From assembly GCA_021849425.1 (NCBI GenBank), contig JAJZSY010000002.1:1-64000 (forward strand): DNA of 64,000 bases. The letters are read 5' to 3'. Positions 9,810 to 20,512 of this stretch are shown here, piece after piece (position 1 is the stretch's first letter; each line of letters starts with the position of its first letter). This stretch comes from Pseudomonadota bacterium. Lineage in GTDB: Bacteria; Pseudomonadota; Alphaproteobacteria; Acetobacterales; Acetobacteraceae. The position numbers were made by a program, and so were the translations under genes. The notes beneath the pieces are model-generated. The model searched no databases. It was not told the origin of the DNA and saw only the letters and a program-made list of their open reading frames with translations.

Positions 9810-9913
9810 AGAGCATCATCCGATCAGATGGAGTCATCTGATCGGATAAAGATGCTCTGATCATCAATATCATAGAGCACTACATCCGATCCGAATGGAT
9901 CGGAAAGTGCTCT
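9810..9913. repeat. Double-hairpin palindromic repeat element (complete copy)
   Basis: Hairpin 1 pairs AGAGCATC (9810-9817) with GATGCTCT (9851-9858), plus an inner CCGATCAGATG/CATCTGATCGG stem around loop GAGT. Hairpin 2 pairs AGAGCACT (9874-9881) with AGTGCTCT (9906-9913), plus an inner CCGATCC/GGATCGG stem around loop GAAT. The linker contains ATCAATATC. A shortened relative is at 32523-32587. The structure is that of a REP/BIME-like or small MITE-like element. No ORF lies inside. Confidence 0.75.
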
Positions 9914-9970
9914 AGCGCATGGCGGCGGGGCCACGGTGGCACCGCCGCCACGGCGCGAAGGAGCGGGGCC

Positions 9971-10132
9971 ATGCCGACCACGATCGAACTGCCCGACCGA
10001 ATCATCGTCGATCCCGCCATCACCACGCTGCGACGACATATCCACCACTGGCAGCGGGTGCAGGACATTGCCGGACTGCTGGCCTTTGTGCTGTTCGCCG
10101 CAACGCCGCTGGTGATGACGCTGACGTTCTGA
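9971..10132 (+). CDS. Small single-pass membrane protein (hypothetical)
   Basis: A 53-aa ORF starting at an ATG with AAGGAG at 9958-9963, a strong ribosome-binding site at ideal spacing. The first 33 residues are polar with a basic stretch (LRRHIHHWQR). Residues about 34-52 (IAGLLAFVLFAATPLVMTL) form one membrane helix. I do not recognise a family. Its good start signal and clear topology support a real gene despite the short length. It is isolated between the repeat elements and a convergent dehydrogenase. Confidence 0.55.
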   Translation: MPTTIELPDRIIVDPAITTLRRHIHHWQRVQDIAGLLAFVLFAATPLVMTLTF

Positions 10133-10178
10133 GGCGTCCGGCACGTCCTCGCGGGCGGGGACGTGCGGTGTTGCCGGT

Positions 10179-11134
10179 TCAGACCACGCGGTTGGCGGGA
10201 GACTGGCCGGCGAGGACGGCCTCGATCCCGTCCAGCGCCAGCATGCCCATCGCAGTGCGGGTCTCGCGCGTGGCGCTGCCGAGATGGGGCAGCAGGACGA
10301 CGTTCTCCAGGCCGAGATAGACCTCGGGCACGGCGGGTTCGGCGGGAAAGACGTCGAGCCCGGCGGCGCCGAGATGGCCGCTGGCGAGTGATGCGGCGAG
10401 GGCTTCATCGTCGATCGTGGTGCCGCGGCCGGTATTGATGACGATGGCGCCCGGTTTGAGGCGGGCGATGCGCGCGGCGTTCAGCCAGTGCCGCGTCGCG
10501 TCGCCGCCGGGCAGGTGGATCGACAACACGTCCGCCGCGGCGAGGAAATCGGCCTCGTCGGCGATGAAGGCGGCGCCGCCCTCCTGCGCCGGGGCGAGGC
10601 GGCGGCGGTTGTGATAGACCACGCGCATCGACAGGCCCTGCGCCATCCGCGCCAGCGCCTGGCCGATGCGGCCCATGCCGAGGATGCCGAGCGTCTTGCC
10701 CTCAAGGCTGGTGCCGAGGAGGTAGGTCGGCGTCCAGCCCGGCCAGGCGCGGGCGCGGACGATGCGCTCGCCCTCGCCGGTGCGGCGGGCGGCGGCGAGC
10801 ATCAGCGTGAGGGCAAGCTCGGCGGTGGCGAAGGAGAGCACGTCCGGCGTGTTGACCACGGCGAGGCCGCGCGATTTGGCGGCGTCGAGATCGATATGGT
10901 CGGTGCCGACGGAGAAGGTGGCGAGGACGCGCAGGCCGGCTGGGATGCGGGCGATCGAAGCGGCGTCGAGCCGGTCGGCCGGGGTGATCAGGGCGGCGGC
11001 GGCGCCATCGAGCGCGGCGAGGAAGGACGCGGCGTCGAAAGCGCCGTCCTGCGCGAGGAAGCGGGCGGCGAAGCCCTCGGCGGCGCGGGCCTCGACCGGT
11101 TCGGGCAGCACGCGGGAGATGGTCAGTCCTGGTT

Positions 11135-11138
<4 letters not shown>
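10179..11138 (-). CDS. D-isomer-specific 2-hydroxyacid dehydrogenase (glyoxylate/hydroxypyruvate reductase-like)
   Basis: A 319-aa NAD(P)-dependent dehydrogenase. The nucleotide motif is GILGMGRIGQALARMAQ. The catalytic triad is visible as Arg in INTGRGTTID, Glu in LDVFPAEP and His in LLPHLGSAT. Members reduce glyoxylate, hydroxypyruvate or other 2-ketoacids. It is the last gene of the long minus-strand operon and overlaps the preceding molybdopterin-domain gene by ATGA, although a metabolic link to molybdenum-enzyme maturation is not obvious. Confidence 0.8.
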
Positions 11139-12750
<1,612 letters not shown>

Positions 12751-12754
<4 letters not shown>

Positions 12755-13437
12755 GGCGCGGCGAGGCGACCGCGGCGGGCGGCGACGATTTCGGCGATGA
12801 TCGACAGGGCGATCTCGGGCGCGGTGACGGCGCCGATATCGAGGCCGACCGGGGCGCGGATGCGGGCGAGCGCGGCATCATCGACCCCGACGGCGCGCAG
12901 GCGATCGAGCCGGGCGGCGTGGGTTTTCCGCGAGCCGAGCGCGCCGACATAGAACGGATCGGCGGCCAGCGCCCGGCGCAGCGCCGGATCGTCGAGCTTG
13001 GGGTCGTGCGTGAGGGTGACGACGGCGGTGCGGGAATCGAGGCCGAGGCGGTCCAGCGCCTCGTCCGGCCAGTCGGTCGCGATGGCGACGCCGGGGAAGC
13101 GATCCGCGGTGGCGAAGGCGCGGCGGGGATCGACCACGGTGACGGCGAAGCCGGAGGCGAGCGCGAAGGGCACCAGCGCCTGGGCGATATGCACCGCGCC
13201 GACGACGAGCAGCCGGGGGGGCGGGTTGCGCGATTCGATGAACCAGCCCTCGTCGCCGATGGTGACGGTGCCGCTGCGATCGGCGGCGAGCATGGCAGCG
13301 GCCTCGGCGGCAAGTGCGGCGGGGGCGGCCTCGTCCGGCAGGATGAAGGCAGCACCAGTGGCGAGGTTGGTGGCGAAGGCGACCGGGCGGCGGGCGGCGG
13401 CGGCTTCGCGAAGGGCGGCGAGATGGGCCGCCTTCAC
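12751..13437 (-). CDS. XdhC-like protein, C-terminal Rossmann-type half
   Basis: A 228-aa protein beginning at a GTG that overlaps the upstream stop (GTGA). It carries the XdhC C-terminal domain: PRLLVVGAVHIAQALVPFA, VVDPRRAFA, LTHDPKLDDPAL, YVGALGSRKTHAARL and the APVGLDIGAVTAPEIALSI ending. XdhC proteins insert the sulfurated molybdenum cofactor into xanthine-dehydrogenase-type enzymes. Here the usual two domains are separate ORFs; the N-terminal half is the gene just upstream. An ATG-started form joined in frame to the upstream region is not supported, because that region is coding in another frame. Confidence 0.8.
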
Positions 13438-13766
13438 GAGAGTTTTTCCACGAAGACCGAGACCTTGCCGCCGCAGGCGAGGCCGACTTCCCAGGCGCGT
13501 TCGTCGGTCACGCCGTAATCGAGGCGCTGCGGCGTGCCCGTTTCGATGCTGCGCTGGGCGGCCTCGGCCACCGCGCCCTCGATGCAGCCGCCAGAGACCG
13601 AGCCGGCGATGCGGCCGGAGGCGGTGACGGCCATGCGGCTGCCGACGCGCCGCGGCGAGCTGCCCCAGGTGCTGGTGACGGTGGCGATGGCCACCTGCTC
13701 GCCTTCCGCGTGCCAGGCGGCGGCGATTCCGAGAATGTCCTCGGCGTCGGATACGGTGTCGCTCAT
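13434..13766 (-). CDS. XdhC/CoxI N-terminal-domain protein
   Basis: A 110-aa protein with the XdhC_CoxI domain: VAIATVTSTWGSSPRRVGS, SGGCIEGAVAEAA and GLACGGKVSVFVE. The two conserved cysteines in SGGC and CGG are present, as expected for handling the terminal sulfur of the molybdenum cofactor. The ATG at 13766 overlaps the vWA gene stop (ATGA). Its 3' end overlaps the XdhC C-terminal-domain gene, so the two halves are probably made together and may form a heteromer. Confidence 0.8.
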   Translation of the reverse strand: MSDTVSDAEDILGIAAAWHAEGEQVAIATVTSTWGSSPRRVGSRMAVTASGRIAGSVSGGCIEGAVAEAAQRSIETGTPQRLDYGVTDERAWEVGLACGGKVSVFVEKLS

Positions 13767-14974
13767 TGGCGGGTCTCCCACAGGGCGGCGGCCTGCAGGC
13801 GCGGCGGCGCCTCGCCCGACAGGGCTTGGACCAGGCTGCGCAGGCTGGCCAGGTTATGCACCGGGCGGAACTCGTCGACATAGGGCAGCATCGCCCTAGC
13901 ACCTTGCGATTTCGGCGCGAAGCCATCGTAGCGCAAGAGCGGATTGAGCCAGATCAGCCGGCGCGAGGAACGGTGCAGCCTTGCCATGTTGTCGGCGAGG
14001 CCGACGGCGCCCTCGCGGTCGAGCCCGTCGGTGACGAGAAGGACGACGGCGCCCTGCGCCAGCACGCGGCGGGCCCAGAGCCGGTTGAACTGGCCGAGCG
14101 CCTCGCCGATGCGGGTGCCGCCCGACCAGTCCGGCACCGCGCTGGCGACCTGCTCGAACGCCTCTTCCGGGTCGCGCCGGGCGAGCTGGCGGGTGATGTT
14201 GGTCAGCCTCGTGCCGAAGAGGAAGGTGGTGACGCGCTCGCGGTCGTTGGCGACGGCGTGGAGGAAGTGCAGCAGGATCTGCGCGTAGCGGGCCATCGAG
14301 CCGGAAATGTCGCACAGGACGACGAGCGGCGGCGGGCGGGTGAGCGGCACGCGGCGGGCGATGTCGAACACCTCGCCGGAATGACGCATCGAATCGCGCA
14401 GGGTGCGCTTGAGATCGACCCGGCTGCCGCGGGCGGCGAGGCGGAAGCGGCGGGTGCGGCGTTCATCGAGCGGCAAGGCGAGACGGGCGATCTCGGTCTT
14501 GGCGGCGGCGATCTCCTCGGCGCTCATCGCCTCGAAATCGAGGGTTTCGAGGCGTTCCTGGGCGGAGGCGGAGAGGATCGCGTCGATCTCGCGGCGTTCG
14601 TCGGGGCGGGGTTCCTGCTCGCGTGCCTTCGCCGCCGCCATCGCCTCGGCAAGGCGGCGGGCGCCGGCGGCGGCCTTCTCCTCGCGCGGGGCGCGGCCAT
14701 CCATCGCCGCCAGCATCTGGGCGAATTTCGCGGCATCGGGGTTGCGCCAGAAGGCCGAGAAGGCCTGGTCGAACAGCAGCGCGTGCTCGTGCCGGCGCAG
14801 CATCACCGCTTGGAGTGCCGCGCGCATCACCCGCCGGTCGGTGATGTCGACATGGGTGAGTGCCTCGGCGGCGGCGATGACCTCGCCGGGGCCGACGGGC
14901 AGGCCGGCGCGCCGGAGCAGGCGCGCGAAATGCATCACGTTCGGCGCGAGCCGGCCCGTATCGGAGGCACTCAT
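13763..14974 (-). CDS. coxE: CoxE-like von Willebrand factor A domain protein
   Basis: A 403-aa protein with an N-terminal helical region and a C-terminal vWA domain. The metal-ion-dependent adhesion motif is seen as LCDISGSMARY, with later SGGTRIGEAL and VTDGLDREG segments. CoxE works with the MoxR-type ATPase CoxD to complete the Cu/Mo or Mo active site of carbon-monoxide-dehydrogenase-type hydroxylases. It sits directly after coxD with an ATGA overlap, as in cox clusters. Confidence 0.85.
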   Translation of the reverse strand: MSASDTGRLAPNVMHFARLLRRAGLPVGPGEVIAAAEALTHVDITDRRVMRAALQAVMLRRHEHALLFDQAFSAFWRNPDAAKFAQMLAAMDGRAPREEKAAAGARRLAEAMAAAKAREQEPRPDERREIDAILSASAQERLETLDFEAMSAEEIAAAKTEIARLALPLDERRTRRFRLAARGSRVDLKRTLRDSMRHSGEVFDIARRVPLTRPPPLVVLCDISGSMARYAQILLHFLHAVANDRERVTTFLFGTRLTNITRQLARRDPEEAFEQVASAVPDWSGGTRIGEALGQFNRLWARRVLAQGAVVLLVTDGLDREGAVGLADNMARLHRSSRRLIWLNPLLRYDGFAPKSQGARAMLPYVDEFRPVHNLASLRSLVQALSGEAPPRLQAAALWETRQ

Positions 14975-15873
14975 GCCGCCTGGATCGCCTCCCCGGTGAG
15001 GCGGGCGGCGGTCTCGCCACGGATTTTCGCGATGTCGTCCTGGTATTTCAGCAGGGCGCCGAGCGTGTCCTCGACCGCGGCGGGGGCGAGTTCGACCTCG
15101 TCGAGCGCGGCGAGGGCGGAGGCCCAGTCGATCGTTTCGGCGACGCCGGGGAGCTTGAAGATGTCGGTGGTGCGGATGCGCTGGACGAACGCGACCACCT
15201 GGGCGGAGAGCTTCGCCGGCACCGCAGGCGCGCGGGCGGCGAGGATGGCGCGCTCGCGGGCGGCATCGGGATAGTCGACCCACTGGTAGAGGCAGCGGCG
15301 GCGGATCGCGTCGTGCACCTCGCGGGTGCGGTTGGAGGTGATGACGACGACGGGTTTCGTCGCCGCGGCGATGGTGCCCAGCTCGGGAATGGTGATCTGG
15401 AAATCGCCCAGCAATTCGAGGAGGAAGGCCTCGAAGGGCTCGTCCGCGCGGTCGAGCTCGTCGATCAGCAGGACGGCGGGCGGCAGGCCCGGATCGATCG
15501 CCGAGAGCAGGGGCCGGCGGAGCAGGAATTCGGCAGAATACAGCGTCTCGCGCAGGGAGGCGCGGCTGGCGCCGCCGGATTCGGCGAGGCGGATTTCCAT
15601 CAGCTGGCGGGCGTGATCCCACTCATAGGCGGCGGCGGCGAGATCGAGCCCGTCATAGCATTGCAGGCGCACCAGACGCCGGCCGAGCTGCTCGGCCAGG
15701 ACCTTGGCGATCTCGGTCTTGCCGGTGCCGGGCTCGCCCTCAAGGAACAGGGGGCGCCCCATGGCGAGGGCGAGATGCACGCTGGTGGCCAGCGCCCGGT
15801 CGGCAACGTAGTTGCCGCGGGCGAGCAGTTCGGCGGTTTCGGCGACGGTGCGCGGGAGGGCGGTTTCGGTCAT
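14971..15873 (-). CDS. coxD: MoxR-family AAA ATPase, CoxD-like
   Basis: A 300-aa AAA+ ATPase. Walker A is GEPGTGKTE, Walker B is LLIDELDRAD and the sensor region is VVITSNRTREVHDA followed by the second arginine motif RRRCLYQW. The family assists metal-site assembly in molybdenum hydroxylases, pairing with a vWA protein; here that partner is the next gene. It overlaps the coxG-like gene and the coxE gene by ATGA at either end. Confidence 0.88.
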   Translation of the reverse strand: MTETALPRTVAETAELLARGNYVADRALATSVHLALAMGRPLFLEGEPGTGKTEIAKVLAEQLGRRLVRLQCYDGLDLAAAAYEWDHARQLMEIRLAESGGASRASLRETLYSAEFLLRRPLLSAIDPGLPPAVLLIDELDRADEPFEAFLLELLGDFQITIPELGTIAAATKPVVVITSNRTREVHDAIRRRCLYQWVDYPDAARERAILAARAPAVPAKLSAQVVAFVQRIRTTDIFKLPGVAETIDWASALAALDEVELAPAAVEDTLGALLKYQDDIAKIRGETAARLTGEAIQAA

Positions 15874-16511
15874 CCGATGTATTTGGAGAGGACCAGTGCC
15901 ACGACAACCGCCGAAATGATGATCGGCACCCAGATCCCGAGGGGCAGGCCGGCGATGACGGGGTTGCTGCGATCCTCGCCATGGGCGGGGTGGGCGTGAT
16001 CGTGGGCGTGGTCGGCCATGCTGGCGGTCTCCTTGGTTTGGTCCGGCGCGGGAGCCGGGACGGCTGCCGGGGCGGGGGCGAGTTTTTCGGAAAATTTGGT
16101 GAAGAAGGACTCGGCGTAGGATTTCGCCACCGAATCGATCAGCCGGGCGCCGAGCTGGGCCATCTTGCCGCCGATCTGCGCGGAGACCTGATAGGTCAGC
16201 TTCGTGCCGCCCTCGGCATCGGCGAGCTGGACCTTCGCGCCGCCCTTGGCGAAGCCGGCGACACCGCCCTGCCCTTCGCCGGAAATCGTGTAGGAATTGG
16301 GCGGATCGAGATCGGCCAGCGTCACCTTGCCATTGAAGCGCGCGGAAATCGGGCCGATCTTGGCGGCAACCGTCGCGGCCATCTCGGTATCGGAGTGCTT
16401 TTCAATGGATTCGCAGCCCTGTATGCACGCCTTGAGGACTTCGGGGTCGTTCAGCGCGTCCCATACCGCCGCGCGCGGCGCAGCGATCAGCCGTTCTCCC
16501 GACATTTCCAT
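15870..16511 (-). CDS. coxG: CoxG-like SRPBCC membrane-anchored protein
   Basis: A 213-aa protein. Residues about 1-145 form an SRPBCC/CoxG domain (MSGERLIAAPRAAVWDALND, GEGQGGVAGFAKG). A flexible Ala/Pro linker follows, then a His-rich segment (ADHAHDHAHPAHGED) at about residues 166-180, and a C-terminal membrane helix (WVPIIISAVVVALVL). CoxG anchors CO dehydrogenase to the membrane in carboxidotrophs. As the first gene of the minus-strand maturation operon it begins at the ATG at 16511. Confidence 0.85.
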   Translation of the reverse strand: MEMSGERLIAAPRAAVWDALNDPEVLKACIQGCESIEKHSDTEMAATVAAKIGPISARFNGKVTLADLDPPNSYTISGEGQGGVAGFAKGGAKVQLADAEGGTKLTYQVSAQIGGKMAQLGARLIDSVAKSYAESFFTKFSEKLAPAPAAVPAPAPDQTKETASMADHAHDHAHPAHGEDRSNPVIAGLPLGIWVPIIISAVVVALVLSKYIG

Positions 16512-16635
16512 GAGGCTTGCTCTCCTTCGTGACCGTGTTCCGTTTCCGCATCTTTAGTTTGACGCTGCCGCGCGCGCAAATCCGCCCTGCCCTGCCGCGC
16601 GGGATCTTGAAAGCCGGACGCCGGGGCACGCGCCG

Positions 16636-17898
16636 GTGAGCGGGCTTGCCGCAGTCGCGCCGTTCTTGGGCACGCTGGCGAGTTTCGCCCTGCTGCCGGG
16701 GCTGGCGCCGCGCGTCTGGCACCGGCACATGGTGCGGATCAGCCTGTTCTGGGTGGCGCTCGGACTCGCGATCGGGGCGATGGCGGCCGGGCCGGCGGCG
16801 GCGCTGGCGCAACTCTGGCATTCGGGGCTGGTCGATTTCATGCCCTTCATCGCGGTGCTGATGGCGCTCTACACGCTGGGCGGCGGGGTGCTGATCGCCG
16901 GCGGGCCGTGGGGGCGGCCGGGCGGCAACCTGCTGCTGCTGGCGGTGGGCACGCTGCTCGCCTCGGCGATGGGGACGATCGCAGCCTCGCTGCTGCTGAT
17001 CCACCCGCTGCTGGCGGCCAACGCGGCGCGGCGCGAGGTGCGGCATCTGGTGCTGGCGTTCATTTTCGTGGTGGCCAATGCCGGGGGCGCGCTGACGCCG
17101 CTCGGCGATCCGCCGCTGCTGATCGGCTTCCTGCGCGGGGTGCCGTTCTTCTGGCCGCTGTTCAACCTCGCCGGGCCGATGCTGGTGGTGGTGGTGCCGG
17201 TGCTGGCGCTCGCCTTCGCGATCGACTGGCGGCTGGCGCGGCGCGAACCGGTGCGCAAGGCCGAGCGGCTGAGGGTGCGCGGCGGCGCCAATCTCGCGTT
17301 GCTTGGCATGTTCATCGCGGTGCTGACGCTGGCCGGGATCGAGCCGGGGCCGGAGATCGCGATCGGGCCGGCATCGCTGCCGGCGGGGCAGATCGCGATC
17401 ACATTGTCTGCGGCCGTTTTCGTCGCGATTTCCGAGCGGGTGACGCCACGGGCGATCCGCGCGCGCAACCAGTTCGCCTGGGAGCCGATGCGCGAGATCG
17501 CCGTTCTGTTCTTCGCGATCTTCGCGACGATTCCGCCGGTGCTGCGCACGGTCGCGGCGGCGGGGCTGCCGCAATCGGCGGGCTTGTGGTTCTGGGCTTC
17601 GGGCCTGTCCTCGGCGTTTCTCGACAGCGCGCCGACCTATCTGATGTTTTTCGAGGCGGCCGGGGGGAACGCGGCGCGGCTGGTCGCCCCGCCGGCGACG
17701 CTGCTGACAAGCTTCGCCGCCGGATCGGTGCTGTTCGGCGGGCTGACCTATCTTGGTAACGCGCCGAATTTGATGATCCGCGCGATCGCGGCGCGGCGCG
17801 GCGTGCGGATGCCGGGGTTCATCGGGTATATGGGGGCGGCATTCATCGTGCTGCTGCCGCTCTTCGCGCTGACGACGCTGATGTTTTTCGCGGGCTGA
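16636..17898 (+). CDS. Ion-transporter-superfamily antiporter (NhaD/CitM-like membrane protein)
   Basis: A 420-aa polytopic inner-membrane protein with about eleven or twelve hydrophobic segments. The repeats typical of the IT superfamily are visible: NAGGALTPLGDPPLLIGFL in the first half and DSAPTYLMFFEA plus GGLTYLGNAPNLM in the second. These re-entrant hairpins bind substrate ion in sodium/proton antiporters (NhaD) and carboxylate or arsenite relatives. The GTG start is 125 bp from the divergent coxG-like gene. Exact substrate cannot be told; a sodium:proton antiporter is the most likely reading. Confidence 0.75.
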   Translation: MSGLAAVAPFLGTLASFALLPGLAPRVWHRHMVRISLFWVALGLAIGAMAAGPAAALAQLWHSGLVDFMPFIAVLMALYTLGGGVLIAGGPWGRPGGNLLLLAVGTLLASAMGTIAASLLLIHPLLAANAARREVRHLVLAFIFVVANAGGALTPLGDPPLLIGFLRGVPFFWPLFNLAGPMLVVVVPVLALAFAIDWRLARREPVRKAERLRVRGGANLALLGMFIAVLTLAGIEPGPEIAIGPASLPAGQIAITLSAAVFVAISERVTPRAIRARNQFAWEPMREIAVLFFAIFATIPPVLRTVAAAGLPQSAGLWFWASGLSSAFLDSAPTYLMFFEAAGGNAARLVAPPATLLTSFAAGSVLFGGLTYLGNAPNLMIRAIAARRGVRMPGFIGYMGAAFIVLLPLFALTTLMFFAG

Positions 17899-18003
17899 CG
17901 CCGCTGATCGTCTTTTGCCGGCGGTCGCCGTTGATCGTCTTTGCCGGCGGTCGCCGTTGATCGTCTTTGCCGGCGGTCGCCGTTGATCGTCTTTGCCGGC
18001 GGT
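17899..18003. repeat. 26-bp tandem repeat, four copies, starting at a stop codon
   Basis: Units start at 17899 (27 bp, one extra T), 17926, 17952 and 17978, followed by a partial copy. Copies 2-4 are identical and copy 1 differs by the extra T and one substitution. The array begins on the base after the antiporter TGA and fills the gap to the convergent eda gene. Each unit contains CGGCG-GT-CGCCG across the junction, a tight potential hairpin. It may act as a bidirectional terminator; no protein is encoded. Confidence 0.8.
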
Positions 18004-18020
18004 CGCCGGCGGGTCGGGGT

Positions 18021-18656
18021 TCAGCGGCGCAGGGCGGCGGCGGCGGCGGCGCGCTCGGTGATGGCCCGCCAGTCGCCGGTGCTGAGCAGATCGGCCGGGG
18101 TGAGCCAGGAGCCGCCGACGCAGATCACGTTGGCCAGCGCGAGATAGTCGGGCGCGGAGGCGGGGGTGATGCCGCCGGTCGGGCAGAAGGTAACCTCGTG
18201 GATCGGCGCGCCGATCGCCTTGAGCATCGGGATGCCGCCGGCCTGCTCGGCGGGGAAGAATTTCTGGTAGCGGAAGCCGGCTTCGAGCAGATGCAGCACC
18301 TCGGTCGGCGTTGCAGCGCCGGGGAGGAAGGGCACGCGGCTCTGCGCCGCGGCGGCGTGGACGGCGGGGCTGGAGCCGGGCGAGACGACGAATTTCGCAC
18401 CGGCCTCCTCCACCTCGCGATATTGCGACGGGGTGAGGACGGTGCCGGCGCCGACGACCATTTCCGGCACCGCTTCGGCCATCGCCGCGATCGCCTCCAT
18501 CGCCGCCTTCGTGCGCAGCGTGACCTCGACGACGCCGACGCCGCCCTCGATCAGGGCGCGGGCGAGCGGGATGGCATCCTGCGCGCTGTCGATGGTCAGG
18601 ACCGGGATGACCGGCGAGACGGCGAGCAGGGCAGCGAGCCCGTCCTGGCGGTTCAT
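18021..18656 (-). CDS. eda: KDPG aldolase
   Basis: A 211-aa class I aldolase that splits 2-keto-3-deoxy-6-phosphogluconate into pyruvate and glyceraldehyde 3-phosphate. Seen: [11 protein letters not shown] with the catalytic glutamate, [20 protein letters not shown] and the Schiff-base lysine in [17 protein letters not shown] and VGGSWLTP bind phosphate. Length is standard. The ATG at 18656 overlaps the edd stop, making this the last gene of the zwf-edd-eda unit. Confidence 0.93.
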   Translation of the reverse strand: MNRQDGLAALLAVSPVIPVLTIDSAQDAIPLARALIEGGVGVVEVTLRTKAAMEAIAAMAEAVPEMVVGAGTVLTPSQYREVEEAGAKFVVSPGSSPAVHAAAAQSRVPFLPGAATPTEVLHLLEAGFRYQKFFPAEQAGGIPMLKAIGAPIHEVTFCPTGGITPASAPDYLALANVICVGGSWLTPADLLSTGDWRAITERAAAAAALRR

Positions 18657-20467
18657 GCGAAGACGCTCGCGCCGAGATCGGCCCCGGCGACGGCGGCGCG
18701 GAAGGCGCCGAACAGGTCGCGGCCGATGCCGTGGTGATGCGCCGAGAGATCGACCTCCGGGAGCGGCCGCGCCGCGAATTCCGCCTGATCCACCTGAACC
18801 TCCACTATGCCGGCCTCGCAATCGAGCCTGATCATGTCGCCATCCCTCACCTTCGCCAGCGCGCCGCCGCAGGCGCATTCCGGCGTCACATGGATCGCCG
18901 AGGGCACCTTGCCGGAGGCGCCGGACATCCGCCCATCGGTGACGAGGCCGACCTTGAAGCCGAGATCCTGCAACACGCCGAGGGGCGGTGTCAGCTTGTG
19001 CAATTCGGGCATCCCGTTCGCCTGCGGCCCCTGATGGGTGACGACGGCGATGAAATCGCGGTGCAGCTCGCCGGCCTTGAACGCCTCCTGCATCGCTTCC
19101 TGGCTGCGGAAGACGCGGGCCGGGGCGACGATGACGCGGTGCTCGGGCTTGACGGCGGAGATCTTGGTGACGGCCTGGCCGAGATTGCCGTGCATGATGC
19201 GCAGGCCGCCATCCTTGCTGAAGGGCTCGGACGCATCGCGCAGGACGTCGCGGTCGAGGCTTTCGGCCGGGGCGGGTTTCCAGCGCAGGACCTTTTCCTC
19301 CAGCACCGGCTGGTCGCGATAGGCCTGCAACCCGTCGGGGCTCCAGACGGTGCGGGCATCGCCGTGCAGCAGGCCGGCATCGAGCAGGGCGCCGATCAGC
19401 ACCGGCATGCCGCCGGCGGCCTGGAAGTGGTTCACGTCGGCGCTGCCATTGGGATAGATGCGGGTAAGCAGCGGGATGTGTTCGGACAGATCGGAGAAAT
19501 CCTGCCAGGTGATGGCGATGCCGGCGGCGCGGGCCATGGCGACAAGGTGGATGGTGTGGTTGGTCGAGCCGCCGGTGGCGAGCAGGCCGATGATGCCGTT
19601 CACCACCGTCCGCTCGTCGACCATTTCGCCGACCGGGGTGAATTCGTTGCCGCGGGCGGTGATTTCGAGGATGCGCTTCGCCGCCGCACTGGTCAGCGCG
19701 TCGCGCAGCTCGGTGTTGGGGTTGACGAAGGAGGCGCCCGGCAGATGCAGGCCCATGATCTCCATCAGCATCTGGTTGGAGTTGGCGGTGCCGTAGAAGG
19801 TGCAGGTGCCGGGGCTGTGATAGGCGCCGATTTCGGAGTCGAGCAGTTCGGCGCGGCCGACCTTGCCCTCGGCGTAGAGCTGGCGGACGCGGGATTTCTC
19901 GGTGTTGGAAATGCCCGATTGCATCGGCCCGGCGGGGACGAAGATGGCCGGCAGGTGGCCGAAGGACAGGGCGGCGATGACGAGGCCGGGGACGATCTTG
20001 TCGCAGACGCCGAGCAGCAGCGCGCCGTCGAACACGTCGTGCGAGAGGGCGATGGCGGTGGCCATGGCGATGACGTCGCGCGAGAAGAGCGAGAGTTCCA
20101 TCCCTTCCCGCCCCTGGGTGACGCCGTCGCACATCGCCGGCACGCCGCCGGCGACCTGGGCGATGCCGCCGGCCTCGCGCACGGCGTGCTTGATGAGGTC
20201 GGGGAAGCGGCCGAAGGGCTGATGCGCCGAGAGCATGTCGTTATAGGAGGTGACGATGCCGATATTCGGCTTGTCGTCGCGCTTGAGGTCGTCCTGCTCG
20301 GCCTTGGCGCAGCCGGCCAGGGCGTGGGCGAGATTGGCGCAGCCGACCGCGCCGCGGTGCACGCCGCGCGCAATCAGCGCGCCCGTGCGGGCCAGATAGG
20401 CGGCGCGCCCGGCCTCGCTGCGCGCCCTGATCCGGTCGGTGACCCGTGCGATCGCATCCTGAACCAT
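18653..20467 (-). CDS. edd: Phosphogluconate dehydratase
   Basis: A 604-aa Entner-Doudoroff dehydratase that converts 6-phosphogluconate to KDPG. The IlvD/Edd family motifs are clear: [16 protein letters not shown], the cluster cysteine in [32 protein letters not shown] and [12 protein letters not shown]. Cluster-binding cysteines are present. GAGGAG lies 7 nt before the ATG. It is 45 nt downstream of zwf and overlaps eda by four bases. Confidence 0.95.
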   Translation of the reverse strand: MVQDAIARVTDRIRARSEAGRAAYLARTGALIARGVHRGAVGCANLAHALAGCAKAEQDDLKRDDKPNIGIVTSYNDMLSAHQPFGRFPDLIKHAVREAGGIAQVAGGVPAMCDGVTQGREGMELSLFSRDVIAMATAIALSHDVFDGALLLGVCDKIVPGLVIAALSFGHLPAIFVPAGPMQSGISNTEKSRVRQLYAEGKVGRAELLDSEIGAYHSPGTCTFYGTANSNQMLMEIMGLHLPGASFVNPNTELRDALTSAAAKRILEITARGNEFTPVGEMVDERTVVNGIIGLLATGGSTNHTIHLVAMARAAGIAITWQDFSDLSEHIPLLTRIYPNGSADVNHFQAAGGMPVLIGALLDAGLLHGDARTVWSPDGLQAYRDQPVLEEKVLRWKPAPAESLDRDVLRDASEPFSKDGGLRIMHGNLGQAVTKISAVKPEHRVIVAPARVFRSQEAMQEAFKAGELHRDFIAVVTHQGPQANGMPELHKLTPPLGVLQDLGFKVGLVTDGRMSGASGKVPSAIHVTPECACGGALAKVRDGDMIRLDCEAGIVEVQVDQAEFAARPLPEVDLSAHHHGIGRDLFGAFRAAVAGADLGASVFA

Positions 20468-20490
20468 GTTTTTGCTCCTCGCAGTACGCG

Positions 20491-20510
20491 CGCCCCCCCG
20501 TGAGGGGGCG
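20491..20510. promoter_or_regulatory. GC hairpin between zwf and edd
   Basis: CGCCCCC (20491-20497) and GGGGGCG (20504-20510) form a 7-bp perfect stem with a six-base loop, starting three bases after the zwf stop. Without a U-tract it is more likely an RNA processing or stability element in the operon message than a full terminator. Role is inferred. Confidence 0.4.
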
Positions 20511-20512
20511 TG

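Noticed and set aside
17899-18003. CRISPR-like or coding repeat
   Set aside because: Units are contiguous, spacer-free and follow a stop codon.
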